A DNA stretch of 64,000 nt, taken from the NCBI RefSeq assembly GCF_035916875.1, contig NZ_JAXUHN010000087.1, positions 3,734-67,733 on the forward strand. The letters are read 5' to 3'. Source of the stretch: Methylomicrobium sp035916875 (GTDB lineage Bacteria; Pseudomonadota; Gammaproteobacteria; Methylococcales; Methylomonadaceae). Below are positions 44,938 through 53,015 of the stretch, one piece after another. The first letter of the stretch is position 1, and every line of letters starts with the position of its first letter. Under the pieces are notes generated by a model. The model worked only from the letters and a program-made list of their open reading frames with translations. It did not search any database and had not been told where the DNA came from. The position numbers were made by a program, and so were the translations under genes.

Positions 44938-46590
44938 ATGTACCAGTACAACGAACAAGATCAAACCCTTGTCGAGGAAAGGGCCACGCAATACCGGCGG
45001 CAAACCGAGGATTTTCTAAAAGGCGAACTGACCGAGGATCAATTCCGCGCACTGCGCCTGCGCAACGGCTTGTATATCCAGACCCATGCGCCGATGCTCC
45101 GAATCGCGGTACCCTACGGCCTTCTGAACTCCAAACAACTGCGCAAATTGGCGCACATCGCCCGCGAATTCGACAAAGGCTACTGCCATTTCACAACTCG
45201 ACAGAACGTTCAGTTCAACTGGCCGGAGCTTGAACGCGTGCCGGACATTCTGGACGAACTGGCCAGCGTGCAGATGCATTCGATCCAAACCAGCGGCAAC
45301 TGCATGCGCAATACCACCTCCGACCATCTGGCCGGCGTCGCGATCGATGAAATCGAAGACCCGCGCCCGTACTGCGAAATCATCCGCCAATGGACGACCC
45401 TGCATCCCGAATTCGATTATTTGCCGCGCAAATTCAAGATTGCGGTCAGCGGCGCACTGCAGGACCGTGCGGCTACACAATTGCATGACATCGGCGTGCA
45501 TTTGGTCAAGAATGACGCCGGCGAAACCGGCTTCAGAATATTGGTCGGCGGCGGACTCGGACGCACACCGATCATCGGCCAGGTGATCCGTCCATTTCTG
45601 GAAAGAAAACACTTGCTGTCTTATCTGGAAGCGATACTGCGCATCTACAACCTATTCGGACGCCGCGACAACAAATACAAGGCGCGGATAAAGATACTGG
45701 TCAAAGAAACCGGTCTCGAACAGTTTAGCGAGATGGTCGAAGCGGAATGGCGCCAAATCAAGGACGGCATGGAACTGACCGATGAGAGGATTGAGGTAAT
45801 CAAGGCACATTTCACGCCGCCTTTATATGACGCGAACGCCTCCCAGGATCAGAGCCTGGCCGCGCAATTGTCGGCAAATCCCGCCTTCGCAACCTGGTAC
45901 CAATACAATACCGCCGCGCACCGCGTGCCGGGCTACCGCGCAGCTTTCATCTCGCTAAAAGCGCCCGACTCGCCGCCAGGAGACATGACCGATACGCAAC
46001 TCGATGCCGTCGCCGATTTAGCCGATCGCTACAGTTTCGGGAAGATTCGCAGCACGCACCGGCAAAATCTGATTCTGGCCGACGTCAAACAGGCCGACTT
46101 GTTTACGCTGTGGCAAACGCTAACCTCCTTAAAGCTGGCGACGCCGAACATCGGCACGGTGACCGACATTATCTGCTGCCCCGGCCTCGATTTCTGTTCG
46201 CTGGCAAATGCCGGATCGATTGGCGTCGTGCAAGAAATCAACGAAGCACTCGACAACATCGACTATGTGCATGACATCGGCGACGTGAAGATCAACATGT
46301 CGGGCTGCATGAACGGTTGCGCGCACCAAAGTGTCGGCCATATAGGCATCCTCGGCGTCGACAAGAAAGGCGCAGAATGGTATCAAATCACCCTGGGCGG
46401 CTCTTCCGAGAACGAAGCGGCGATCGGCGAACGTCTGGGACCCGCGGTTGCCCGCGACGAAGTTACGCAGGCGATTACCACGATTCTGGATGTTTATGTC
46501 AAACAACGGCAGGAAGAAGAATCATTTTTGGACATGGTAAAACGTGTTGGCATCACACCTTTCAAAGAACGAGTCTATGCAGATCATTAA
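44938..46590 (+). CDS. Sulfite reductase hemoprotein subunit (nitrite/sulfite reductase family)
   Basis: Six-electron reduction of sulfite to sulfide on siroheme and a [4Fe-4S] cluster. 550 residues with two ferredoxin-like half domains. The cluster/siroheme cysteines are C-P-G-L-D-F-C and C-M-N-G-C in the C-terminal half, and the siroheme-contacting FTTRQNVQF lies near residue 83. No flavoprotein (cysJ) is adjacent; instead a DUF934 gene overlaps its end, an arrangement of assimilatory sulfite reductases that take electrons from another donor. Nitrite as substrate cannot be excluded, but DUF934 favours sulfite. Confidence 0.9.
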   Translation: MYQYNEQDQTLVEERATQYRRQTEDFLKGELTEDQFRALRLRNGLYIQTHAPMLRIAVPYGLLNSKQLRKLAHIAREFDKGYCHFTTRQNVQFNWPELERVPDILDELASVQMHSIQTSGNCMRNTTSDHLAGVAIDEIEDPRPYCEIIRQWTTLHPEFDYLPRKFKIAVSGALQDRAATQLHDIGVHLVKNDAGETGFRILVGGGLGRTPIIGQVIRPFLERKHLLSYLEAILRIYNLFGRRDNKYKARIKILVKETGLEQFSEMVEAEWRQIKDGMELTDERIEVIKAHFTPPLYDANASQDQSLAAQLSANPAFATWYQYNTAAHRVPGYRAAFISLKAPDSPPGDMTDTQLDAVADLADRYSFGKIRSTHRQNLILADVKQADLFTLWQTLTSLKLATPNIGTVTDIICCPGLDFCSLANAGSIGVVQEINEALDNIDYVHDIGDVKINMSGCMNGCAHQSVGHIGILGVDKKGAEWYQITLGGSSENEAAIGERLGPAVARDEVTQAITTILDVYVKQRQEEESFLDMVKRVGITPFKERVYADH

Positions 46591-47029
46591 AGACAACGCC
46601 ATTATCGAGGACACCTACACAACGCTTGCCGATGACGCCAACCTGACGAGCGGCGATATCAGCATCTCTCTGGCCAGATGGAAACGTGACCGCGAACTCC
46701 TGCTCGCGCATCCCGGCAAATTGGGTGTGCGCATCCTCGCCGCCGATACGACTGCCGATCTTGCCTCCGACCTGAAGCACATTCATCTGATCGAGCTCGA
46801 TTTCGCCGATTTTGCAGACGGACGCCTATTTTCGCACGCCTGGCTGCTCAGGGGTCGGTATCATTATCAGGGCGAAATTCGCGCGACCGGCCATTATCTG
46901 ATGGACCAGGTTTTTTATCTGTCGCGGGTCGGCGTCAATGCGTTTAAACCCGCCAAAGCCGAGCAATTACCGACCATCCTCGCGAACCTGCATGATTTCT
47001 CGGTCAAATATCAACCCTCGATCGTTTGA
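46577..47029 (+). CDS. DUF934 protein, partner of sulfite reductase
   Basis: 150-residue protein of DUF934, a family nearly always encoded with cysI-type hemoproteins and presumed to help sulfite reduction. The start at 46577 (MQIIKDNAI) overlaps the reductase by 14 nt. The typical C-terminal stretch GRYHYQGEIRATGHYLMDQVFYL is present (positions about 46853-46921). No cofactor motif is visible. A strong terminator follows. Confidence 0.9.
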   Translation: MQIIKDNAIIEDTYTTLADDANLTSGDISISLARWKRDRELLLAHPGKLGVRILAADTTADLASDLKHIHLIELDFADFADGRLFSHAWLLRGRYHYQGEIRATGHYLMDQVFYLSRVGVNAFKPAKAEQLPTILANLHDFSVKYQPSIV

Positions 47030-47056
47030 ATCCGGGTTTCGCGCTCTCTGAAACAT

Positions 47057-47094
47057 AAAAGCCTTGCCCGGGATGATTACCGGGCAAGGCTTTT
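47057..47094. terminator. Strong bidirectional terminator
   Basis: A 15-bp perfect stem (47057-47071 with 47080-47094) around an 8-nt loop, followed by a T-run on the plus strand and preceded by A4 that gives a T-run on the minus strand. It ends the sulfite reductase operon and the convergent ctpA transcript. Confidence 0.92.
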
Positions 47095-47192
47095 TTATGC
47101 CCATCGAAAAAAACGGCTTATCCGTCCAGCAAGCGGACCCTGCTGAAACTCCGCGGCAAAACCTCGGCTTTGCCGCGAGCCATGCCTTCCGA

Positions 47193-48515
47193 TCAATGCT
47201 TCATGATCGCCAGGCCCTTCAACAACGACAACGCCTCGAATACCGGATAATCGCTGACTTCCAGCTTTTGCTCCTTCTCCTTCTCGTCGCCCGCTTTCGG
47301 CGTTTCGACTTTCTTCTTGCCGTTTTCCAAATGGTGTGACAAGTCGGCTTCCTTGACCGGGACGAAATCCGATTTTTCGACCGACTCCAACTTGACCGGA
47401 GCCAGCGCGATGTCGGGCTCGATACCCTCAGCCTGAATCGATCTGCCGGAAGGCGTGTAATAACGCGCGGTCGTCAGCTTGACTGCTGCGCCATTACTAG
47501 TCGGCAATATCGTCTGCACCGAGCCTTTGCCGAAGGATTTCTCGCCCATGATCACCGCGCGTTTTTGATCCTGCAGCGCGCCGGCGACAATTTCGGACGC
47601 CGAGGCAGAACCCGCATTGATCAGCACGACCATCGGCGAGCCGTTCAGCACGTCATCGCCTGCCGCCGAGAAACGCATTTCGGAATTCTCGATGCGCCCC
47701 TTCGTATAGACGATCAGGCCGCTTTTCAGGAAGGCATCGCTGACTTCGACCGCCGCGTTCAAGACTCCACCGGGATTATTCCGAAGATCGAGCACCAACC
47801 CCTTCAGAGCGCCCGCATTGTCTTTTTTCAATTGCGCCAGACTTTCGAGCAGACTTTCACCGGTACCGGATTGGAAACTGCTGATCCGGACATAGCCGTA
47901 GCCTTTTTCCAGCAGCTTGTTTTTCACGCTCTTGACTTTGATGATGTCGCGGGTCAGGGTGAATTTCAGCGGCGCTTCCTCACCTTCCCGGACCACGGTC
48001 AACTCAATCTTGCTGCCCGGGTCGCCGCGCATCGTCTTCACCGCCTCGACCAGGCTCATGCCCTTGACCGGCTTGTCGTCCAAGCGGATGATCAGGTCGC
48101 CGGTTTTCAGCCCGGCCCGTTGGGCCGGCGTATCATCGATCGGCGATACGACTTTGATAAAGCCGTTTTCCATCGTAACTTCGATGCCCAAGCCGCCAAA
48201 CTGGCCGGTCGTGCCTTCCTTCAGCTCCTGGTATTCTTCGGGCACCAGATAGGCCGAATGCGGATCGAGTCCGCTCAGCATGCCGCGCACCGCGTCTTCC
48301 AACAGCTTTTTGTCCGACACGGGCTCCACATAATCCCGTTTAATCCGTCCGAAAATTTCGGTGAATGTCCTGAGTTCCTCAAAAGGCAAAGCTTCCGTTT
48401 CGCTCTCCGCCGTGTTGGCTTTGTTCAGTTCGGCCAGCACAGTACCGCCGATGCTGATGAATACGCCCAACATAATCCCTAAGGACAAAATAAAAAATGT
48501 CTTTTTTTTCTGCAT
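47193..48515 (-). CDS. ctpA: S41-family C-terminal processing peptidase
   Basis: Periplasmic serine protease that trims protein C-termini. 440 residues: a signal anchor (about 7-28), a PDZ domain (about 100-180) and the S41 catalytic domain. The serine is in GSASASEIVAGAL and the lysine in EKSFGKGSVQT. The Lys/Glu-rich tail (about 385-420) is low complexity. It follows envC on the same strand, a conserved neighbour pair tied to peptidoglycan hydrolase control. Confidence 0.93.
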   Translation of the reverse strand: MQKKKTFFILSLGIMLGVFISIGGTVLAELNKANTAESETEALPFEELRTFTEIFGRIKRDYVEPVSDKKLLEDAVRGMLSGLDPHSAYLVPEEYQELKEGTTGQFGGLGIEVTMENGFIKVVSPIDDTPAQRAGLKTGDLIIRLDDKPVKGMSLVEAVKTMRGDPGSKIELTVVREGEEAPLKFTLTRDIIKVKSVKNKLLEKGYGYVRISSFQSGTGESLLESLAQLKKDNAGALKGLVLDLRNNPGGVLNAAVEVSDAFLKSGLIVYTKGRIENSEMRFSAAGDDVLNGSPMVVLINAGSASASEIVAGALQDQKRAVIMGEKSFGKGSVQTILPTSNGAAVKLTTARYYTPSGRSIQAEGIEPDIALAPVKLESVEKSDFVPVKEADLSHHLENGKKKVETPKAGDEKEKEQKLEVSDYPVFEALSLLKGLAIMKH

Positions 48516-48582
48516 GCGCCTTGCTACCCCAAATACTCGATTCCTAAATGTGTTTCACTACCTAGCTAACTTCTTTCATGGC

Positions 48583-49773
48583 TTATCCCGGATACCATGC
48601 CAAAGGATCAACCGGTTTGCCATTCTTGCGAATGCCAAAATATAATCCCGACTGCGACCGCCCGCCGCTTTGACCCGCGCCGGCGACCACATCTCCCGCA
48701 TCGACCCATTCATCGACCCGTTTGTAGAGGCTCTGATTAAAACCATACAAGGTCATGAAGCCATTGCCGTGATCGAGAATCATCAATAACCCGTATCCCG
48801 ACAGCCATTGCGAATAAACGACCTTGCCGCGGGCCACTGCGCGGACCTCCGTGCCTTCCGGCGCATCGATCAGAATGCCGTCCCAGAGGCTCTGCATCCC
48901 ATTGGCAGCCGATTTACCCGAAACCGGCCAGGGCAATTGCCCCTTGAGCCGCTCGAAATCGGCCGAGGCCGGTTTCCCGGCGCCGCTGGGAGCGCCCTGC
49001 TCCTCGCTTTGAGACTGAACATTCATACCAACAGTTTCCGGCTCCTGACCGTCCACTGGCGGATTCTCCCATTTCGCCTGCGTGTCGATCAGCGTCTTCA
49101 GTTCATTTTCGCTTTCTTTCAGCCGATTGAGCTGCTGCTCGCCGGACGAATAGTCCTGCTCGATTTCGGCGAGCAGCTTGTTTCTTTCATTCCGCAACAA
49201 TTCAAGCGCACTTTGCTCGATGCGGTTTTTCTCGACATCGCGCTCCATCAGCATCGCTTCCTCCCTTTGTCGGTTCTCCAATTCAGCAAGCCCGGCGACA
49301 GACTTTTGCATCACCACCAGCTTCTTCAGCCGCTGCCGGCGCAAATAATCATGATAGACCACCATCCGATTCGCCTTCGCGAGGTCCTGATGATTCAGAA
49401 TCAACTTCAATTTTCCGGTCCGGCTCATGACGAAATCGGCGCGCAACTGCGCCGCCAACGCCTTGTTATGCAGTGCGATCTCATCCTTCTGCAATACAAT
49501 GTCCTGCCGGATCAGCTTCATTTGGCTACGATTTTGCAAGATGTCGTCTTGCAACCTTTTCAACGTCGCCGCACTTTCGCCATAGCGGTTCTCGATATCG
49601 GCGAGTTGCTCCGCCACCGCATCCTTTTGAAGCAGCATCGCTTGTATTTTTTTCTTGACTGCTGCGATGCTGGACTGAACCACGCCCAAGTCGCCCTTGA
49701 GGGTGACCTCCTCGGCAACACATTCCTTAGCCAGCATCCCCAAAACGATGCAGGCTACAATCCTTGTCCGCAT
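48583..49773 (-). CDS. envC: EnvC-like murein hydrolase activator
   Basis: Periplasmic activator of AmiA/AmiB amidases at the septum. 396 residues: a signal peptide (about 1-20), long coiled coils (about 25-245), a linker and a C-terminal LytM domain (about 280-396). The LytM domain lacks the full HxxxD...HxH zinc set (one His remains in LDHGNGF, and the last motif reads GLYFGIRK), which is the degenerate state typical of EnvC and argues for activation rather than direct cleavage. It is placed between gpmI remains and ctpA as in many gammaproteobacteria. Confidence 0.91.
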   Translation of the reverse strand: MRTRIVACIVLGMLAKECVAEEVTLKGDLGVVQSSIAAVKKKIQAMLLQKDAVAEQLADIENRYGESAATLKRLQDDILQNRSQMKLIRQDIVLQKDEIALHNKALAAQLRADFVMSRTGKLKLILNHQDLAKANRMVVYHDYLRRQRLKKLVVMQKSVAGLAELENRQREEAMLMERDVEKNRIEQSALELLRNERNKLLAEIEQDYSSGEQQLNRLKESENELKTLIDTQAKWENPPVDGQEPETVGMNVQSQSEEQGAPSGAGKPASADFERLKGQLPWPVSGKSAANGMQSLWDGILIDAPEGTEVRAVARGKVVYSQWLSGYGLLMILDHGNGFMTLYGFNQSLYKRVDEWVDAGDVVAGAGQSGGRSQSGLYFGIRKNGKPVDPLAWYPG

Positions 49774-49780
49774 CTCTCGC

Positions 49781-50242
49781 TTAGTGCGCGGCCAGCAATG
49801 ATCTATCCGTCATTTCCACAGGCTGAGGAACGCCCAGAATGTCCAACATGGTCGGTGCCAAGTCTGAAAGATTGCCGCCCGGTGAAAGCAGTCCCATGAT
49901 GTGCAGCGCTTTGCCTTTTTCCTTGACGATGTCGACCGCCTTGCACAAGACCTCATTGATAAAGAAACTGCCGTCCCGGATCGCATCATTGACCTTAGTA
50001 TAATACTGCGACACATAACGGCCGGTGCCGATATGAATATGTCCAACTTCCGAATTGCCCATCTGATCGTCCGGAAGACCCACCACGGCGCCGGAACAAT
50101 TCAACAAGGTCATCGGATAATCTGCCTGCAGTTTGTTCCAGCAAGGTTTTTTTTCCGCCGCAATGGCATTGTATTGTTTTTCGAGCGAGCACCCGAAGCC
50201 GTCGAGAATTAACAAAACTAAGGGTCTTGGCCGATTCAACAT
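49781..50242 (-). pseudogene. gpmI: Internally deleted gpmI (2,3-bisphosphoglycerate-independent phosphoglycerate mutase)
   Basis: The frame is open and in register but only 153 residues, against about 510 for the enzyme. The first part is a normal N-terminus: LLILDGFG with a metal Asp, then QMGNSEVGH with the catalytic Ser. It runs to HIMGLLSPGG; the next residues, NLSDLAPTMLDILG and EMTDRSLL, belong to the extreme C-terminus. The join falls at a Gly-Gly (49874-49879), so about 360 residues, including the whole substrate-binding domain and most metal ligands, are gone. It cannot be a working mutase. I place the start at ATG 50242, which has a GGAG site; a GTG at 50269 is less likely. envC follows after 7 nt. 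Confidence 0.88.
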
Positions 50243-50524
50243 CTTTAAAATTTCTCCAGTCACAAACACAAAAATCTAGATCCGCGCCACCTTCAGCCAT
50301 GCACGCTACGCCAATGAACCATTATTACAAATCCATTACCCCCAAGAGATAAAACTAATGTATCATAGCACCGATTACTAGGCTTTCATGCTTAAGGTAT
50401 ACGCAAGATAGGGCTACTAAGCGTCCATTATATTAATACACGTTGGCAATCCTTGTGTAAAAATAATTCATTGCGGCCGCCTTTTTTCAATAAAACACAA
50501 AAAACGTCCTGAAGGTCAGATCTT

Positions 50525-50839
50525 ATGGATATGCTGAATAAACTTCCGATATACGACGACAAGGACATCAATCGAGCCGCGCGTTGCATCAAGGCGATGT
50601 CACATCCTTTACGATTGAAGATATTGTGCGTTTTGGGCACCAACTCGGTCAGTGTGCAGGACATCGTCGAACAGGTCGGCACCTCGCAAAGCAACATCTC
50701 TCAACACTTGGCAATACTTCGGGAAAAGAACATTCTGGGCTCTAAAAAAGAAGCCAACCGGGTCTACTACTACATCGATGACAACCGCATGCTGCAACTG
50801 ATCAACATGATGCGCGAAGTATTTTGCTCGCGGCTTTAG
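50525..50839 (+). CDS. ArsR-family repressor, probable persulfide sensor
   Basis: 104-residue winged-helix regulator. The recognition region is TSQSNISQHLAIL (53-65), and the wing is RVYYYID. Metal-site motifs of ArsR/SmtB are absent. Two cysteines, C35 (in LKILCVL) and C101 (in EVFCSRL), are 66 residues apart, the spacing of the paired cysteines of SqrR and BigR (family knowledge), which form a polysulfide link on exposure to reactive sulfur. A rhodanese gene starts 46 nt downstream. Persulfide sensing is inference from these two facts. It is divergent from the gpmI remnant. Confidence 0.85.
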   Translation: MDMLNKLPIYDDKDINRAARCIKAMSHPLRLKILCVLGTNSVSVQDIVEQVGTSQSNISQHLAILREKNILGSKKEANRVYYYIDDNRMLQLINMMREVFCSRL

Positions 50840-50871
50840 ATTTACCTGTTTACCTTTATCATTTGTTTCAA

Positions 50872-50887
50872 CCATCCATCCATCCAT
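50872..50887 (+). repeat. CCAT tetranucleotide repeat, four copies
   Basis: Four tandem CCAT units run up to and into the ATG of the rhodanese gene (50886). The repeat occupies the spacing zone in front of the start codon, so slippage would shift the ribosome-site distance. Confidence 0.6.
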
Positions 50888-51335
50888 GCAACGTCTTTTT
50901 GAATTTATTTTTAATCACTATGTTTATTCGCTTGCCCTGGCAGTCGTCACCTATCTGTTGATTCAGGAATTTTTCGATACCGCTTTCAAAAAATTCAACC
51001 CGATCACGCCGATGCTCGCGGTCGCAAAGATGAACGAAAGCGACATCCAAATTATCGATGTGCGCGAAGCGCCCGATTACGCCCAAGGCTACATTGAAAA
51101 GGCAATCAATGCGCCACTCAGCAAACTGAGCGAGCAATTGCCAAAACTCACCAGCGACAAAAAAGCGCCATTACTGGTCGTCTGCCAGAACGGCACCCGC
51201 TCGCTAACCGCCGCCAAAACCTTGGCCAAGGCGGGTTTCGAGCAGATTTTCGTAATCACCGGCGGCATGGATGCCTGGACCGAAGACTACAAACTACCAA
51301 TAACCACCCAACGCAAGCAAAAAGCGAGCGTCTAG
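50886..51335 (+). CDS. Membrane-anchored rhodanese (YibN-like)
   Basis: 149-residue protein with an N-terminal membrane helix (about 8-27) and a cytoplasmic rhodanese domain (about 45-140). The active-site loop is C-Q-N-G-T-R-S with the nucleophilic Cys, so it can carry a persulfide. It corresponds to yibN, which precedes grxC-secB-gpsA in E. coli; here grxC is missing and a terminator separates it from secB. Co-transcription with the ArsR-type gene upstream would let a sulfur signal set its level. Confidence 0.9.
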   Translation: MQRLFEFIFNHYVYSLALAVVTYLLIQEFFDTAFKKFNPITPMLAVAKMNESDIQIIDVREAPDYAQGYIEKAINAPLSKLSEQLPKLTSDKKAPLLVVCQNGTRSLTAAKTLAKAGFEQIFVITGGMDAWTEDYKLPITTQRKQKASV

Positions 51336-51377
51336 GTAATCCGCTCCGGTCTTAAAACCACTGCATTGAATCCCGAC

Positions 51378-51418
51378 AAAAATGCAATTTACGGGCATAA
51401 GCCGTAACTTGCATTTTT
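51378..51418 (+). terminator. Terminator after the rhodanese gene
   Basis: Outer stem AAAAATGCAA/TTGCATTTTT (51378-51387 with 51409-51418) and inner stem TTACGG/CCGTAA around a 7-nt loop, with T5 within the 3' arm. It lies 43 nt after the rhodanese stop and 78 nt before secB. Confidence 0.82.
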
Positions 51419-51495
51419 AAGGATTTCATTTAAAACCGCTGTCATCAAGACGGCGCATAATCCCAAAACTATCCACCTTTCATTAAAAAGCTATC

Positions 51496-51966
51496 ATGGC
51501 CGAAGAACAACAAAACGTCGAAAAACAATTCGCTATCCAAAAAATATATACAAAAGACATATCTTTTGAAACGCCGAACTCCCCGAAAATCTTCATGGAG
51601 AAATGGGAACCGATCGTCGATTTCAACCTGAGCACCCGTGTCGAAACGATCGATCAAAACTTGTACGAAATCGTATTGACGACAACGATTACGGTCAAAA
51701 TCTCCAACGCCACCGCCTATCTGGTCGAAGTGAACCAGGCCGGCATCTTTACGATCGCCGGTTTCACCGAACAGGAACTGGGACCTATGATCGGCAGTTT
51801 TTGCCCGAACATTCTGTTTCCTTACGCCCGCGAAGTGGTGTCCGACCTGGTCGCCAAAGGCGGCTTTCCACAGCTTTTATTGGCCCCGGTCAATTTTGAC
51901 GCCTTGTATGCACAACACTTGCAACAAGTGCAAAACCAAGTTCCCGCCAAGGAAAGCCTAAATTAA
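51496..51966 (+). CDS. secB: Protein-export chaperone SecB
   Basis: Cytosolic tetrameric chaperone that keeps preproteins unfolded and delivers them to SecA. 156 residues. Family stretches QKIYTKDISFE and TFTIAGF-like IFTIAGFTEQEL are present, and LFPYAREVVSDLVAKGGFPQL closes the core (near 115). It is followed by gpsA after 3 nt, a conserved pairing. Confidence 0.97.
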   Translation: MAEEQQNVEKQFAIQKIYTKDISFETPNSPKIFMEKWEPIVDFNLSTRVETIDQNLYEIVLTTTITVKISNATAYLVEVNQAGIFTIAGFTEQELGPMIGSFCPNILFPYAREVVSDLVAKGGFPQLLLAPVNFDALYAQHLQQVQNQVPAKESLN

Positions 51967-51969
51967 GCA

Positions 51970-52983
51970 ATGACAGCAAGAAAAATCGGCATTCTGGGCG
52001 CCGGTTCATGGGGAACAGCACTCGCAATCCAGGCGGCAAGAACCGGCTGCGATGTTTTGCTTTGGGGACATCATCCGCAGCATGTTGCCACGCTGGCCGA
52101 CGGCCGGGAAAACAAACGTTATTTGCCCGGCGCCGTGTTTCCCTGGAACTTGTCAGTCTCCGCCAACTTACAGGAAGTCAGCCGTTTCTCCGACCTGTTA
52201 CTGATCGCGGTGCCGAGCCACGCTTTTAAAACTACGCTGGAGCAACTCCGGCCGCTTACGGCAGCCAACATCCGGATTGCCTGGGCAACCAAAGGCTTCA
52301 ACCCCGATAACGGTTCTCTGTTGCACGAACTGGTGGCGGCGCTGTTTACAGCGCAGACGCCGGCGGCTGTGTTGTCGGGGCCGACTTTTGCGCATGAAGT
52401 TGCGGCCGAATTGCCGACCGCAATTACGATAGCTTCCCCTTACCCGGCGTTCTCGAATGAGTTGACCCAACTGTTTCACAGCAATCGGTTTCGGACTTAT
52501 ACGAGCGCCGACATCGTCGGCGTCGAAGTCGGTGGCGCGGTCAAAAACGTGATGGCGATCGCCGCAGGCATTGCAGACGGTTTGGGCTTCGGCGCCAATA
52601 CCCGGGCGGCGTTGATTACTCGCGGGCTGACAGAAATCATCCGGCTCGGTCTTCGTCTCGGCGGGCATCAGGAAACCTTCATGGGATTGGCCGGACTCGG
52701 CGATCTGATTCTGACTTGCACCGATAACCAGTCCAGAAACCGGCGTCTCGGCATTGCGCTCGGGCGCGGACAAGCGTTGCAGCCGGCGATGCGCGAGATA
52801 GGCCAGGAAATCGAAGGTGTGCTGGCCGCAAAAGAAACTTACCTGCTCTCCCAAAAGCATGCGATCGACATGCCGATTACCGAGCAAACCTATAAAGTTT
52901 TATATGAGGGATTATCCCCGGCCACAGCAGTGCAGAATCTGCTCTCGCGCGAATTAAAAAGCGAATCGACAGGACAAGGATGA
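51970..52983 (+). CDS. gpsA: Glycerol-3-phosphate dehydrogenase [NAD(P)+]
   Basis: Reduces dihydroxyacetone phosphate to sn-glycerol-3-phosphate, the backbone for PlsC-type acylation. 337 residues with the dinucleotide fold GAGSWGTALA at residues 10-19, ATKGF near 110, GPTFAHEVA near 140 and the catalytic-region VGGAVKNVMAIAAG near 190. Second gene of secB-gpsA. Confidence 0.97.
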   Translation: MTARKIGILGAGSWGTALAIQAARTGCDVLLWGHHPQHVATLADGRENKRYLPGAVFPWNLSVSANLQEVSRFSDLLLIAVPSHAFKTTLEQLRPLTAANIRIAWATKGFNPDNGSLLHELVAALFTAQTPAAVLSGPTFAHEVAAELPTAITIASPYPAFSNELTQLFHSNRFRTYTSADIVGVEVGGAVKNVMAIAAGIADGLGFGANTRAALITRGLTEIIRLGLRLGGHQETFMGLAGLGDLILTCTDNQSRNRRLGIALGRGQALQPAMREIGQEIEGVLAAKETYLLSQKHAIDMPITEQTYKVLYEGLSPATAVQNLLSRELKSESTGQG

Positions 52984-53008
52984 CGCCGGTCCGGGAAAGC
53001 CGGCGTCA
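52981..53008. terminator. Hairpin between gpsA and the L,D-transpeptidase gene
   Basis: TGACGCCGG (including the gpsA stop) and CCGGCGTCA form a perfect 9-bp stem with a 10-nt loop. Only a short T-rich stretch follows. It lies in the 32-nt gap between convergent genes and probably ends both. Confidence 0.7.
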
Positions 53009-53015
53009 GGGTTAT

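Noticed and set aside
48808..49899. 363-codon plus-strand frame opposite envC
   Set aside because: It mirrors the coiled-coil gene on the other strand and spans the envC-gpmI junction; no signal or domain.
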